From contig MCGT01000007.1 of assembly GCA_002104935.1 (NCBI GenBank), forward strand, positions 310,001 through 374,000: a DNA stretch of 64,000 nucleotides, given 5' to 3'. The number at the start of each line of letters is the position of its first letter. Position 1 is the stretch's first letter. A model generated the notes under the pieces. That model worked only from the letters and a program-made list of their open reading frames with translations. It searched no databases and was not told the DNA's origin. This document shows positions 25,451-36,737 of the stretch, one piece after another. A program made the position numbers and the translations under genes. Origin of the DNA: Hesseltinella vesiculosa (lineage: Eukaryota; Mucoromycota; Mucoromycetes; Mucorales; Cunninghamellaceae).

Positions 25451-26812
25451 ATTTAGTCCATTCTAATTTATTCTTGCCATTCCTATCGTCATTAAAAGCA
25501 TTCCTGTTTTATTACACTTTTTTTTATTTGGTACCGCCCATCCTAACCTACCGCGTTTTATCTCCTTGCTCACCCGTCTACACCCAAGTCCGCCCTCTGC
25601 GAGAACCTGAGAATGGACCTGGTTTTGTTTGAATAAGAATGAGTGAATGGCTCGCGATAGGAGGGAGGATACGGTTTTTCGTCGCTTGGAAAGAGAGCAT
25701 CTCAGCCTGAATTAGGGTGTGACACTGTCGTCGGCGAGAAAGCGAAATCATTTCAAGCGCATGTTCGCCGGCCTTCTAGCTCTTCCCTCTGCGGTCCGAG
25801 AGTGTTTCTGTTTAATATGGTCATTTCTCGTCTTTTGGACCTGCGTGCAGATTGGCAAAGAGAAAAAGCGAACATGAATAGGAAAAATAACGCCTTTGCT
25901 GACTCTACTCCACTTCAGGTTTTCAGTAAGATTTTGATTACTCAGAATTATTACACTCGAATTGATAAAGTAGCGTCAATGTCACGTAGCCCTTGACGGA
26001 AGGTGACCCATCCATCACCCGACTTCCGTTGACTTGCAAAGGCTGGGTGTACCGTACCTACGCCAGAAATGGAAGGCACTGTGCGGAGATTAAACAGCCA
26101 ACCAAATTCTTTTTCGTCGTTTTCAGGAAAAAAAAAAAAGTAACGCTGCACAGCACCTTTGGCTGATCAGATCTATGTGAAATTTTACACAAATGCGAAA
26201 CTGTATGAATGATGATGGTACTGAAAAAACCAGGTCGATTGTTGGAGGTCGCCCAGCCAATTTTTCCGATCTCCCCGCTAAAAAAAATGAAAAATCAGTC
26301 ATTTTCACCAGGGGATTCCCCAGGCGATCTGACCAAAAAGCCACAGTGCGAAATTGCTCTAAATAACTTCACCCCAAATTTTGCACACACGTCCAAAATG
26401 ATGAGGAATTACCAGGAAGAGCTAGAAGGCTTGCAAACATGCACCAGAATCCACTGGAGGGTGACTCGCCCAAGCCCGCAGCCTGGGCTATCACCATGAG
26501 CAAGAACCAGAATAAAACAGCAGCCGATGAGTCGGGGCAAATATGCTGTGAGAAGCAGATCGCAAGCGCTAGACAAGATGTGGGTGGGTATTATTTTTCT
26601 CTTTTTTTTCCAGCAGCTGGATCAGAGCCAGGCTTGGTTGGCCAAAGCAAGATAACCAAAACAAGCCGATCAGCCTTTCAGATACCATTTTTTGTCTTTT
26701 TTTTTTTGGGGGGGGGCTGTCTTGGTATAAACGTGCGATTTAATGAAGGTAATATACAAAGGTGTAGATGGTACAGGAATTGAAAGGGGAAAAACCAGCG
26801 GGAAGAATAAAA
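25451..26812. other. Intergenic, convergent genes, holding one dispersed repeat copy
   Basis: About 1.36 kb between the eS31 fusion and an acetate-transporter-like gene. Apart from the repeat at about 26038-26410 and T and G runs near 26697-26717, no gene, RNA or binding site is recognised. Confidence 0.5.
26038..26410 (+). repeat. Dispersed repeat, copy A
   Basis: One member of a family of roughly 370 bases. Shared landmarks in order: GAAGGCACT then GCGGAG; an A run followed by a GC(T)G(C)A-AGCACTTT-like stretch; TGAATGATGATGG; GAGGTCGCCCAGCCAA; CCCCGCTAAAAA then TGAAAAATCAGTCATTTT; and a GCGAAATTGCTC-like end. Similar sequence occurs near 36045, 36245 and 52630. No coding capacity is evident. 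Confidence 0.7.
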
Positions 26813-27547
26813 TTAGAAGAATGGCACCTTGATAAACGTAGTGTTTTCATCGTAAATGAGCGCGGCTGTAGTATACCAAGCAACAGCGGCAATGCACACG
26901 GACAGGACACCGCTGGCCATGATCAGGCCGTTATTGGCCAGGAAATGGCCAAGCGTGCTCGTCAGGAAGCCAAAGAATACACAGGTCAGGGTGATTCTGA
27001 TTAGCCAAGGTTGGCGGAGTGTGCCCAGCAAAAAGACAAAAGAGATGATTGTGTAACCAAGCATAAACACCCCCACTGACTGATTCAGCACATGCTCGCC
27101 GTACTGCTCAGCCAGTTGGAGAAAGCCGGATCCAGGGGAGAAGGTGTAAGAAAAACTTAGGAAGAACCCGCTGTAAGTGCACATGGTTGTAGCTGTGAAA
27201 GAAAATAGGTGAGAACGGGCCTTGCTGTGAACGGCACAAAACTTACCAGCAAAAGTATTGCCAGAGAGCAATTCAAATAGGCCGGCTAAAAACTGACAGA
27301 GACCGACATAACCCAAGCAGATCCCAGTGATGGCTTGAGGTAAGACGGTGACATTCAGGCAGAACATGCCGATGGCAAATGAGCCGGTACCAAAAGAGGC
27401 AAACCCAAGCGCGGCTGGGTTGCCAGGCTTGATGTTTCCGATCCTGATGACAGGCATGGCAGACACTTTCGCAGGAGCCTGTGATTCGATGTCTTGGTTT
27501 GTCACTTCGACAACTTCGTGGTGACCAAATTCAGTTTTTGTAGCCAT
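26813..27547 (-). CDS. GPR1/FUN34/YaaH (SatP/Ato) family acetate transporter
   Basis: Six-helix plasma-membrane protein of the family that imports acetate/succinate or exports ammonium in fungi. Two exons (27547-27247, 27192-26813) encode 226 residues. After a polar N-terminus comes RIGNIKPGNPAALGFASFG, equivalent to the family signature NPAPLGL. Hydrophobic helices follow with an intact ELLSGNTFAG stretch and a short C-terminal tail, YDENTTFIKVPFF. An intron of 54 bases splits helix 3. A diverged paralogue lies 2.3 kb away on the other strand. Substrate (acetate versus other monocarboxylates) cannot be decided here. Confidence 0.88.
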   Translation of the reverse strand: MATKTEFGHHEVVEVTNQDIESQAPAKVSAMPVIRIGNIKPGNPAALGFASFGTGSFAIGMFCLNVTVLPQAITGICLGYVGLCQFLAGLFELLSGNTFAGKFCAVHSKARSHLFSFTATTMCTYSGFFLSFSYTFSPGSGFLQLAEQYGEHVLNQSVGVFMLGYTIISFVFLLGTLRQPWLIRITLTCVFFGFLTSTLGHFLANNGLIMASGVLSVCIAAVAWYTTAALIYDENTTFIKVPFF

Positions 27548-29833
27548 TGCGTTTTCTTTAAAAATGAGAAAGAATGATGAGGAATGAGGAGATATATAAA
27601 ATAAAATAAGACAAATAAAATACCACCGGCCATAGCAGCTTTTTATAATTTAATCAAACCTTGCCCGGTGTAACATGAGTTTCCCCACATTTTCCTATTG
27701 TTGGTGGCTTTCCTAATGAGTGAAATCATAAAACTTTTGATAGAAAAAAAAATCCCTTCAACAGTATTTAATATCCAAACCAAGATGACATATCATCTTT
27801 TAGGTCACTTTTTTTTTACTTGACAATAACCATTCCTCGTTATTTTATTTCCTTCGCTCCTCTCTGATCTTTCGGGAGTGCCTTTAGGTTTCGATGGGGA
27901 ATCTTGAATCGCCGGTTATTTTTGTGCCAGCATCGAACATGGACGGAATCGATGCCTGAAACGTTAGAAGTGCATTGATTTGATCAGGATTACATATTTG
28001 ATTATGCTACAGTCATGCAAGGAACAAAGTACTGAAAAGGCTGTCTATTGACACAGATCAAGCGCACTGAAGTCCTTGAAACACAAGGAAAACAGAGTTG
28101 AAAAGACCGCCCTGGACGCGTGGGTATTTCTGGTAAACGTGTCTCTTTCCAAAGCTTGAAAATTCACAACTTTTTTTTTCCTTTTTGATGCGACTGTCGT
28201 CAAGCTTGATTCGTTCTTAAAAAGGCTCGCCATTTGGCAGATTCTGACTTTTCTCATGCACTGACTCCACTAAAAAAAAAAAAAGGATTCCATTCAAGCA
28301 GTTGCATAATACGCGTAAGTACGCAACACGTGAGGGCGATCAATACTCCAATGTCACCATTTGATTGCTACAAATGAAATGGAAAAAAAAAAAAAAAAAA
28401 CGGCTGCCAATGAAAACGTGGGAAACCCAGCTGGTTGGCCTGGGAGATGATGTGACTAAGCTGAGAAAAGGAAACAGCCGACTGTAAGGACAAACGGCTA
28501 TCAACCAAGTCAGGTCATGTCTACACGATAAAATAAAATTAGGCTGATATGGATCAGTTTGATCCACTTACCAGAGCTTCAGCTTAGGGCGACCTCACTA
28601 GGAAATAAAAGACGAGGGAGCGCGGGTCGGAGAAGAATTGCACTTGTTCCCGCTCCTCTTTCGGCTGCAAGAAACATCAGACCCTCGCTTTTGGACAGCC
28701 GAGATGACATTAGGAATAAATCAAGATGTAACAGCCTCTTGCGTTCCAAATCCTCCCGTGTCTAAACTGGGCAAGGGGGGAAGGCGCGAGATCAAAGATC
28801 TTTTATTGTACATTTGAACCTTGATTTTTTTTTCTTTCGTGTCTAACCTGGGCAAGGGGGGAAGGCGCGAGATCAAAGATCTTTTATTGTACAATTGAAC
28901 CTTGATTTATTTTTTCTTTCGCTTCGAAGTGCTCTAAAATGCTGTGGGCTAGTAAAGCAATGATTGGCACACCCAAAGGTATGCTCTGTTGCACACAAAA
29001 AAAAAAGTAAAAAATAGCTCTTTTTCTCAGGTCTGTGACATGCTTCACCAGATCTGGACTGTCAACCTCTTTTAATTGGGTGACGTGCAGCTCTTCAATC
29101 TCGGGGGCCGTGAACCGTTCGAGCATCAATGTATCCACACAGTACAGCCAAAAAGGGCATTTCCTTCCCGTAGACTAGGTTTACTGGAAGGCACCTGCGT
29201 CACTGGCATTTTTTATGAGAGCCAGCTGTGACGTACACACACACGCGCACACACACACATGCAAGCTTTTTTTCAATAGAAAATCGCAGATGAATCGCCA
29301 AGACACGCCGAAATTTGAGGAATCCGTCCCAACACTTGCTCTGCCGATGACATACATGGAAAATAAGTGTCCATGGACGAACAGCGTTTGAATGCTGGAA
29401 GAAAAAAATGACTAAGTGAGAAAAGGAAAAAAAAAAAAATGCGGGAAACATAGTTACCAAACAAGGAAATAGAAAAGGGCAATTATGACTAAAAGACCCT
29501 GTGAAGAAGTGAATGGAGAAAACTTACACTTGCATGATTTGGAAGTTGTTGTTTGTCTCCGCTGACAAAAAAGGCTAGAGGACCCCCCGCATTTCACAGC
29601 TGTTCTGTGCGTTGGAAACGTACAAAGAGATACATCCGATTCATTTTCATAAATCAAGTCCTTTGAAGAAGGTGAAGAAAAGAAAAAAAAAAAAAGGTGT
29701 GGCAAGCAAGCGAGGCTCGATAGGTGAAAGAAGCCGATTTTGGTCATTTCTACAACGTGACTCAAGTTTAAATTTTGTGGAGACACGTATAAATATAAAA
29801 TCTTACCTTCAAAGCTCATATTTTTTTTACAAC
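27548..29833. other. Long divergent intergenic region between two transporter paralogues
   Basis: About 2.3 kb between outward-facing starts. It holds a tandem duplication at 28757-28921, a CA-type repeat near 29234-29261 and A/T runs. On the minus strand between about 28880 and 29800 there are weakly coding-looking pieces (for example ERFTAPEIEELHVTQLKEVD around 29010-29130), but they do not join into one frame and no family is recognised; they may be relics of a lost gene. Confidence 0.4.
28757..28921. repeat. Two-copy tandem duplication, about 81 bp unit
   Basis: The stretch starting CGTGTCTAAACTGGGCAAGG at 28757 is repeated from 28838 with few changes (for example AACTGG versus ACCTGG, and an altered T run). 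Each copy contains GATCAAAGATCTTTTATTGT, which includes a short inverted repeat. No coding signal. Confidence 0.9.
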
Positions 29834-30647
29834 ATGTCTCTCAAGAGCGCAGTGGAACAAATTGACGATGTTACAGACATCGAGCTTGGTGGACCAAAGC
29901 AACCAGCACGTTCACCTCAAGCTATGCAGGTGAGCAAGTATAACTTCGTTCCTCTTGCCTTTCAAGGGTTTTCCTTTGGATCGATTGCCCTTGGATTCTG
30001 CAATATAGGGTTGGTGCTGCCGCAAACAGTACCTCAGATGGCTATCGGAATGTGCTTTGCCAGCGCCTTCTTAGGACTTACCATCGGTTCCATTTCCGAG
30101 ATATTACAAGGTAAGGATTGGAAGAAGGTAGCAAAAAACCCCTCTCACGCATCCTTTCTATGATAGGCAACGTTGCTATTGGCACAACGATGGGCACCAA
30201 TGCTGGGTTTTATTTGGCATACATGATCATGTTCACGCCCTCCACTGGCCTGTTGGCAGACCCTCGAGATCTCCAGATTGCGGCATCTGTGCTATCGTTT
30301 GCTTATGGTATACCAACCTTTTTCTTCTTTATCGGCACCTTGAAACATGGACTTTGGTTGATCAAGCTGCTCATGTTGGAAGTTTCCCTCGCATACATCC
30401 TGTCGGGTGCTGGTAATGCCATCAACAATAGCACTGTGGTTGCCGCTGGTGGTTGGTTCAGCATCATTCTGGGTGTCACCGCCTGGTACATCTCCTTTGC
30501 AATGGTAACGCACGAGCCATTAACGAGGATGGGGAACAACAACAGAAAACCTTGCAAGAGAACTAACTCTTTTTTTTTAAAAAAAAAAAATGAAAATGCC
30601 AGATCTTTGCCGTGGAAGATTCCCACCTCAAGCTACCTCTCTTTTAA
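29834..30647 (+). CDS. Diverged GPR1/FUN34/YaaH-like membrane protein
   Basis: Three exons (29834-30110, 30167-30504, 30603-30647) encode 219 residues, close to its paralogue's 226. It has the six-helix pattern: FVPLAFQGFSFGSIALGF, GLVLPQTVPQMAIGMCFASA, GSISEILQG, a third exon ending AVEDSHLKLPLF. The paralogue ends similarly (ENTTFIKVPFF), which supports the last small exon. The NPAPLGL signature is lost: the corresponding place reads KYNFVPLAFQGFS. The intron inside helix 3 is at the position used in the paralogue at 26813-27547. It probably still transports small organic acids or has become a sensor-like relative, but that is inference. The start is the ATG giving MSLKSAVEQ. Confidence 0.8.
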
Positions 30648-30879
30648 TATTCCATCTATTAATCACGTTGTATTTTTGGATATGAATTAGCCTCTGTCAC
30701 CAAGCAATAAAAATAAATTTTGCATGGAAGCAGCCAGCGCTTCCCTCACTCTTGTGTAACCACGCAGGACAGCCAGCGGGCAATCACCCAATGCTTTTTT
30801 TCTCAATCAGCTTCTGGTTTTTTTTTTCTTTTTCTCGTTGTTTATTCCTTTGAATTTAACCGACTACGAGTACAACAGA

Positions 30880-32732
30880 ATGGATCTGAAATCAATGCTA
30901 ATTGGTGACACGCCTCTTAAATCTTCCTACAAAGCACCAACGAGCACGTTGACACCGAAGGAGAAAGAAGCCATGGATGAAAAAGCCGTAAGTTACACTT
31001 TTTTTATTGTTGTTTGTTGCCACAACATCGAACACTTTAGCAGTCTAGGAACAGCCTACGTCGACCTAAGCGAGTACTGATGCATTTTATATGTACTTAG
31101 GTTACTTTTCAGCTAAGTGGAACGCTCCAGCATCTTCTGAAAGAATCGTTGAACAATCCAAATTCATCGAAGCCTGTTTCGACTTTGACAACATTCCAAA
31201 CCTCATATGATCCCAATGGCACGGGTCTATCATTGGTAGACCAGCCAGCAGATGCTGCATCCGCCAGCTGGCCACGTCTTGGCCCCAAGATTGTGGAAAC
31301 CCCAAACGCCTGGTCGCCCAAATTATCCCTAAAACAAGTAACAAAGGAACAGCCCACTTTGCTTGGGCGACGCTCGACTGCACAGCAACTGAACCAACCA
31401 ACCAACGATGAACTTGTACAGCTTGTGACGCACGACATTGCCTATCGTGGGGACGAGCCGCAACTCTTACTTGGTGACAGATACGATATCCTTGGCGCTT
31501 TCCCTCGAGGCTTCTTTGTCATGATGGCCAAACGCAATATCCAGCACAATTTTGTTTTCCAATATCCTGATCACCCTTGGTTTGAAGACTTGTATGGACT
31601 TCGCAAGGTAAAAAAAAAGTTTGGAAAATAGCGCTGGGTTGCTTATTGACCACTCTCTTTCTTAGAGTGCTTATATTTTATGCTGCAGTGAAGACGGGGT
31701 CCAATGGCAACTGCATTTGAAGCCGTCTCGCGACAAATTGTAAGTTGAAGAAGAATCAAAAAGAATATGGGGCCACCAGAGCTTGGACACTCACTTTTTT
31801 TTTTCTCTAGGTGGCTTTTTGGCTATTTGATCAAGCAAGATGATATGACGCGCATTGTGAAAGATTCGATGGACGAGATCCTGCTTCAACGAAAGCTTCC
31901 TTTAGTTCTAGATTTGGATGACACCCTTGTCCGTCTTGTGGGTGAAGGCAATGAACGTTTCGTGCCTGAAATGGAATTGGGGAAATGTAAGCCCACGATT
32001 CATCCTCGCCTTTTTTTTTTTTTTTTTTTGCTCACTTTATTTAACTCTCTCCCGCTATATAGATGGTAACCGGGTGGCCGTTTTAAAGGATGGACGACGT
32101 GTGGTCTTGACAGATCGCGTTCACGAGTTCCTGGACTGGGCCCAAAACTTTTATGATATTTCCGTGTGCTCGCTAGGGTAAGCCTTGGAAACCCCGAAGG
32201 GAAGCCGTCTGACTCTTTTTTTTTTTTGTCTAGGGATCAAAACTATGTGGACAACGTGGTGAACGTACTGGATCCTCAGCGCACACGAATCCGAGGCATC
32301 CTATATTCAGCTCGAAGTGAACACGACTACATCAAGCGATCACCGGAACCTGGCCGGCCGCCCAAGGATCTACTGGCGCTGTTCTCTTTCTGCACCCAAA
32401 AGGACAAGTCGCTTGGATCTGCTTATACCCTCCCATTGATCCTGGACGATGAAATGCGCATGTGGCCCTCAGAACAGCACGACAATATTGTCGTGGTCAA
32501 AAACCAAGCCAATGCAGATCATTGGAACGTTCTCCTTTTCCCGGTCATTCAAGAAACTTTGCAGCATATCCATGGTGAATTTTTCCGTCAGCTGGACTCC
32601 TGGTACAACAAGCAACACGAAGCTGAAGTGAATGGCTTGCCGTTCTATCGCGAACCTCCAAGCGCAGTCGGCATCTACAAAACATATCTTAGACACATGC
32701 TGCGTGATCTCATCACCACCCGATGCCAATAA
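30880..32732 (+). CDS. FCP1-homology (HAD superfamily) phosphatase, CTD-phosphatase-like
   Basis: Several exons give a protein of about 500 residues. The central FCP1-homology domain has the nucleophile motif LDLDDTLV (DxDxT), the aspartate/tryptophan-type region VHEFLDWAQNFYDISVCS, the VNVLDPQRTRIRG stretch and the second metal motif LILDDEMRMWPSEQHDN. These are the hallmarks of phosphatases that act on the RNA polymerase II C-terminal repeat. The C-terminal HWNVLLFPVIQETLQHIHGE helix also fits Fcp1 relatives. No BRCT domain is seen, so it is not a canonical Fcp1; the N-terminal 200 residues are not recognised. Start taken at the ATG for MDLKSMLIGD. It converges on NSE4 with about 250 bases between stops. 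Confidence 0.8.
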
Positions 32733-32986
32733 ATTATTTGCATTCTCCACATTCGACGCGTGAATAGAAAATGGCAAAAAGCTGCCAAAAAAAAAAAAAA
32801 AAAAAAAAGAGGTATAAAAAACGTCGCACCTCCTACTGATTTCTTTTTTTTTTTTTTCCCTTTTTACATCTGTTGCCATCTTGCTTGGTCATCACCCTCA
32901 GACGCTCTTCCTTTGTACAGTTTGATTTTTTTTATTGCCGCTTGTAATAATCCAGTAAAAATACAATGGTGATCGTGTAGTTGACA

Positions 32987-34382
32987 TCAATACCATTTTC
33001 CTGCCTGTAGCGTATTTTCTTGCGTGTCTCTCATTGGGATAATGGATCGTCGAATGCCGTAGGCTTTTTTCATTTGCTACGAGAATAATCAAACGAGACA
33101 GTGAGAAAAAAGGTATCTGTATACGCGGAGAGAAAGAAATACTTACCTCCCACAATGACATGGTTAAGGGTATAATAAGCTGCTTTTTGGTGAGACCGGA
33201 AGACAATTCATCGATCGAAGGGGTTGCGCGCGTGGCCAGGATGGGTTGGCCAGTCGAGTCGTCGATTTCAGCCACGCCGTTTCGAATTAAAAAGGACACG
33301 TAAAACATATTTTCCACAGTTTGTGAAAAGGAATCTGGATTGGTGATGAATTCAAAGTAGTTGGTAGGTCCACGCTGATCAAGGATCTTGTAGACTTGAT
33401 TCACTTGCAAGGTTGTCTCGTTTGTTTGCTTTTGAATATCATTTTGCTCGAGCTAAGGTTAGGAAAATGAAATAAAACATCAGTCACCCACTTCACAGCT
33501 TGCTCTTTTTTCTTTTTACCTGCTGCGGCTGCACGAGATCTTCCTTGTTCTTTGTAAGCCTGACCTGCTTGGTAATCTTTCTCTTCTTCTTTTCAACAGA
33601 CAATGGCCCTAACCTAAGCAACAAAAAAAAAAAAAAAAAAAAGTAAGCACCCCAAATGAAAACATCAGGATCAGCAGCTTGCATGAAATCAATAGAGCGC
33701 ACTGTGCGGCCATATTTGGTTGCACGCTTGCCGAGCTTGACCCAGTTCTCGGCTACGACTTCAGGGCTACTGCCAGAACAGAACGATTTCACCTTGGCAA
33801 TGAATTCATCGACATTGAACAGCTGGTGATCAACACGGAGATTGCGAGCCTTTTGCGTGGTGATGTCTGCCGACAGCACAAGAAGCCGTGAATCCAACGT
33901 TGCTTCAGTCGTATTGCGCACTGTCAATCATAATTTAAAAAAAAAAAAAAAAAAAAAGAAAAGCAGTGAGCTCATCATAATCCCACAATGCATCCCACCC
34001 GCTCGTCTTTTTTGGTGCTTTTACCTTTCGTGAAGAGATTGTTTGCTTCTGCCAAAGTGTCGTCCAAGCCTTGGCCAAAGGCATCTGCATATTCTCGTTT
34101 ATTATCTACACGTTAAGAATAACATAAAAGAATGAGAAAAGTTTTATGATCGTTTGATCCTTTACCTTCTGTGGTTTTGATAAGTTTTCTGTAATCATGA
34201 CGAATCTGGCGTCGTTCATCTTTATCTTGAAACGGATCATAGTGAGACTTGTCCACCCTGGATTCAAAATCCTGCGTCATGTACTGGTAATTTTCATCCT
34301 GTTGTCGCATAGACGTATGCCCTCCATTGCCGTTAACTCCCCGATGGCCATTGGACATACTGCTTTCGCCGTGATTGCTCAT
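32987..34382 (-). CDS. NSE4: SMC5-SMC6 complex subunit Nse4 (kleisin)
   Basis: Kleisin that bridges the Smc5 and Smc6 heads in the DNA-repair and chromosome-stability complex. Six exons (34382-34166, 34105-34025, 33920-33651, 33608-33520, 33452-33147, 33076-32987) sum to an intact 350-residue frame. The N-terminal helix-turn-helix region contains EANNLFTKVRNTTEATLDSR and LFNVDEFIAKVKSF. The C-terminal Nse4 domain reads YFEFITNPDSFSQTVENMFY then SFLIRNG, a very characteristic stretch, followed by the winged-helix end LTMSLWE and MKKAYGIRRSIIPMRD. The fourth exon uses the second of two adjacent TTAG acceptors; the first would create a stop. The last exon was fixed by splice phase and stops at TGA. 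Confidence 0.92.
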
Positions 34383-35183
34383 GATCGCTTGGAAGAAGAA
34401 AAAAAAAACCCCCCCCTCCAGCAGCCTTTTCTGTTGTTTTTGTTCTCCGCTCGAGCTTGCTGGATAAAGAGGTGGGGCAGGATAGAAAAGCTCTGAGCAG
34501 CCAATGAGTTTTTCGGACAGGCAACTCAGATTCATACTGTAAGCAACATCTGCACACTCTACTATATTTTTAGGACACCTTCTTGCCTCGGATCACTTTA
34601 CGTGATTCATGGCATTATACATAAAACCCACATGGCCAAAAAAAAAAAGTCCAAATCTGCGCAGCCCTGTCCAAAAATTCCATTGGCCGTTCAAATCGTT
34701 TCTATCCTGCCCAACTTATTTTTTTGCGTTGTCTCATTGGACAGGGTCGCACAAATTGATCAGATTAGAAATTATTGATTTGAATGAGTTTAATTGGCTA
34801 CTGGCTTTTACAAATTGGGCATTGGCTAGTTTTTTTTTTTCAAATTGGGCGGAAGCCACCTTTTTCTTAGCATTTTTTTTTCGTTCAAGCAAAGAATGAC
34901 ATTGATGCCAAAGGACTCCCAATTTCAAAAGTGCAGTGCCCAATTTGTAAAACCAGTGACCATTCAATTTTATCCATGTCAAATTTTTGCTAACCTGACC
35001 AGTGGATGCAACCCTCCCCAAACCTCTTTCTTCCTTGCATCAAAAACTGACGTTGAGTAACAATTTTAGCGTATGAAACGCTCAGAATCACAAAGGCCAC
35101 TCCCGGACCGATATTCGGGCCGTTTTTGTGCAACGAAGCACTGGCCCAAATCCCGAAATTTCTGTTGGTTCAAAATTCATCAA
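34383..35183. other. Region upstream of NSE4 and of the tRNA-Ala gene
   Basis: About 800 bases. Contains imperfect inverted pieces built on CAAATTGGGCATTGG and its complement (about 34812-34955), and a CATTGG-rich, CCAAT-like composition. No gene recognised. The NSE4 promoter and the tRNA 5' flank must lie here. Confidence 0.4.
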
Positions 35184-35256
35184 GGGGGTGTAGCTCAGAT
35201 GGTAGAGCGCTCGCTTAGCATGCGAGAGGTAAGGAGATCGATGCTCCTCTCCTCCA
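35184..35256 (+). tRNA. tRNA-Ala (anticodon AGC)
   Basis: 73 bases fold as a cloverleaf without intron: acceptor GGGGGTG with CTCCTCC, D arm GCTC/GAGC, anticodon stem CTCGC/GCGAG around loop TTAGCAT (anticodon AGC), T stem AGGAG/CTCCT, discriminator A. The acceptor contains the G3-U70 wobble pair that is the main alanine identity element. Oddities are one U-U mismatch at pair 6-67 and A instead of T at the first T-loop position, so it may be slightly degenerate. Confidence 0.85.
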
Positions 35257-36044
35257 TTCATCAGCCGCTTACAGCAGTGGTTCATTTTTTATTTTTTGCT
35301 AATTACATGTCATCGAGATTTCTTGTCTCCAAAGGCATTTTCTATTTTTTTTTTATATAATAAAGACATTTTTTATCTTCGTGCAAATTTTGAAATGCGC
35401 ATGATGAATATCGGTCAAACTGCCACAGATCAGCAAGATTGAGTCTTGCAAGACTGTAGAAGTACAGAGTCTGCTGTGTTTGTTGGCTTTAAAAAAATTC
35501 AGATTGCGGTACAAGCCTCTCCCATGCATCTGCTTACGATGATGCTGCTGTGTGCATCCGTCTAGATAGTTTTTTGGTAGCAATAGTCTCTGGGAGTTTT
35601 GGGTGTGAAACTGATATCGAGGTAAAGTATTCTCTCCTCAGCCCTCAGGTAATATGATAAGCCAGGGGACTAGTTGAATCAAGTTGCTCAAAATACTGCA
35701 ATCAACTTTAAGACTAAGACTCCGCTGAAAACAAGACCCTGTGCTTTCCATTAATAGCAGGTTAACTCTAGCGCATTTCACAGCGAAAAATAAATGGTTG
35801 GCACTGGATCACGGTTCAAGAATCGGCCAGGACTCTGGATTTTTGGCATAGTTTTCTGGAGCGCTGTAAGGGTCTGCACTTTTTCCAGTATAGAATCAGA
35901 GTGCAATCCAGATCTCGATTTTTTTCCTGAGTATGGTCTGGGCGCTGGCCAGGGCTCTAATACAGTACACCTTTGAGTGATATTGTCATTAACTGGATTA
36001 TAATGACCTTCTCATAGCAAATTTCTCGCTCAAATCCAACTTCA

Positions 36045-36220
36045 AACGTTTTCGTGTTGACAGCTCCGACTCCCCAGCTAAAAAAAAAAAAAAAATGAAA
36101 AATCGGTCATTTTCCCCAGGGGAACTCATGGCAACCAGCAACCCCCCCCCCCTAGCACAATAGGTCCAAGTCAGTTCGTCCCACATTTTACATAGTATCA
36201 TCACAAATTGATGAAGAGTT
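36045..36220 (+). repeat. Dispersed repeat, copy C (3' part only)
   Basis: Begins near the GACTCCCCAGCTAAAA landmark, followed by TGAAAAATCGGTCATTTT, CCCAGGGGAACTCATGGCAA and a C run. Only the right half of the family consensus is present. It sits directly before copy B in the same orientation. Confidence 0.65.
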
Positions 36221-36244
36221 ATAAGGTTTATTGCCCATTGTCTT

Positions 36245-36620
36245 CAGTGCACAGCAAAGAATCGAAGGCACTACGCGGAAGTTGAATCTGGCCAGCTTAA
36301 TTCTCTTACATCTTTTTTTTTTAAAAAAAAGCAAATGCGACGCAGCACTTTTGAGTAATCGGATCCTTCTGAAAATCTGAAAAAGTACGCGAATAAATGA
36401 ATAATGATGGTGTTAAAAAAATGAGGTTGATTGATGAAGGTCGCCCAACCAAGTACTGGTGAGTTTCGTTTGACTCCTACGATTCCCCAGCTAAAAAAAA
36501 ATGAAAAATCGGTCATTTTAGCCAAGGGACCCCATGGCAACCTGCAAAAAAAAAAAAAAAAAAAATCGCAGCGCAAAATTGCTCCAAGTCAATGCATCCC
36601 ATATACATACCGGTACAATG
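36245..36620 (+). repeat. Dispersed repeat, copy B
   Basis: Carries the full order of landmarks: GAAGGCACTACGCGGAAGTT, GACGCAGCACTTTTGAG, TGAATAATGATGGTG, GAAGGTCGCCCAACCAAG, GATTCCCCAGCTAAAA, TGAAAAATCGGTCATTTT, CCCCATGGCAACCTGC and GCAAAATTGCTCCAAGTC. It is diverged from copies A and D by scattered substitutions and A-run length. Confidence 0.7.
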
Positions 36621-36737
36621 CGTATTTTTTAAGATGAAAAAAATGGCAAACAAAGAGACAGAGACTTTCAAAAAAAAAAAAAACCTGAAGCACAAATGTC
36701 CATCCTCCCAGGAAAAAGCTACTCAAAATCACTTTGG

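Noticed and set aside
28559..28765. 68-residue Arg/Ser-rich frame
   Set aside because: No homology recalled, no splice context, overlaps a duplicated non-coding segment at its end.
28884..29138. Minus-strand frame with ERFTAPEIEELHVTQLKEVD
   Set aside because: Looks partly coding but no start, partner exon or family could be found; kept only as a remark on the spacer.
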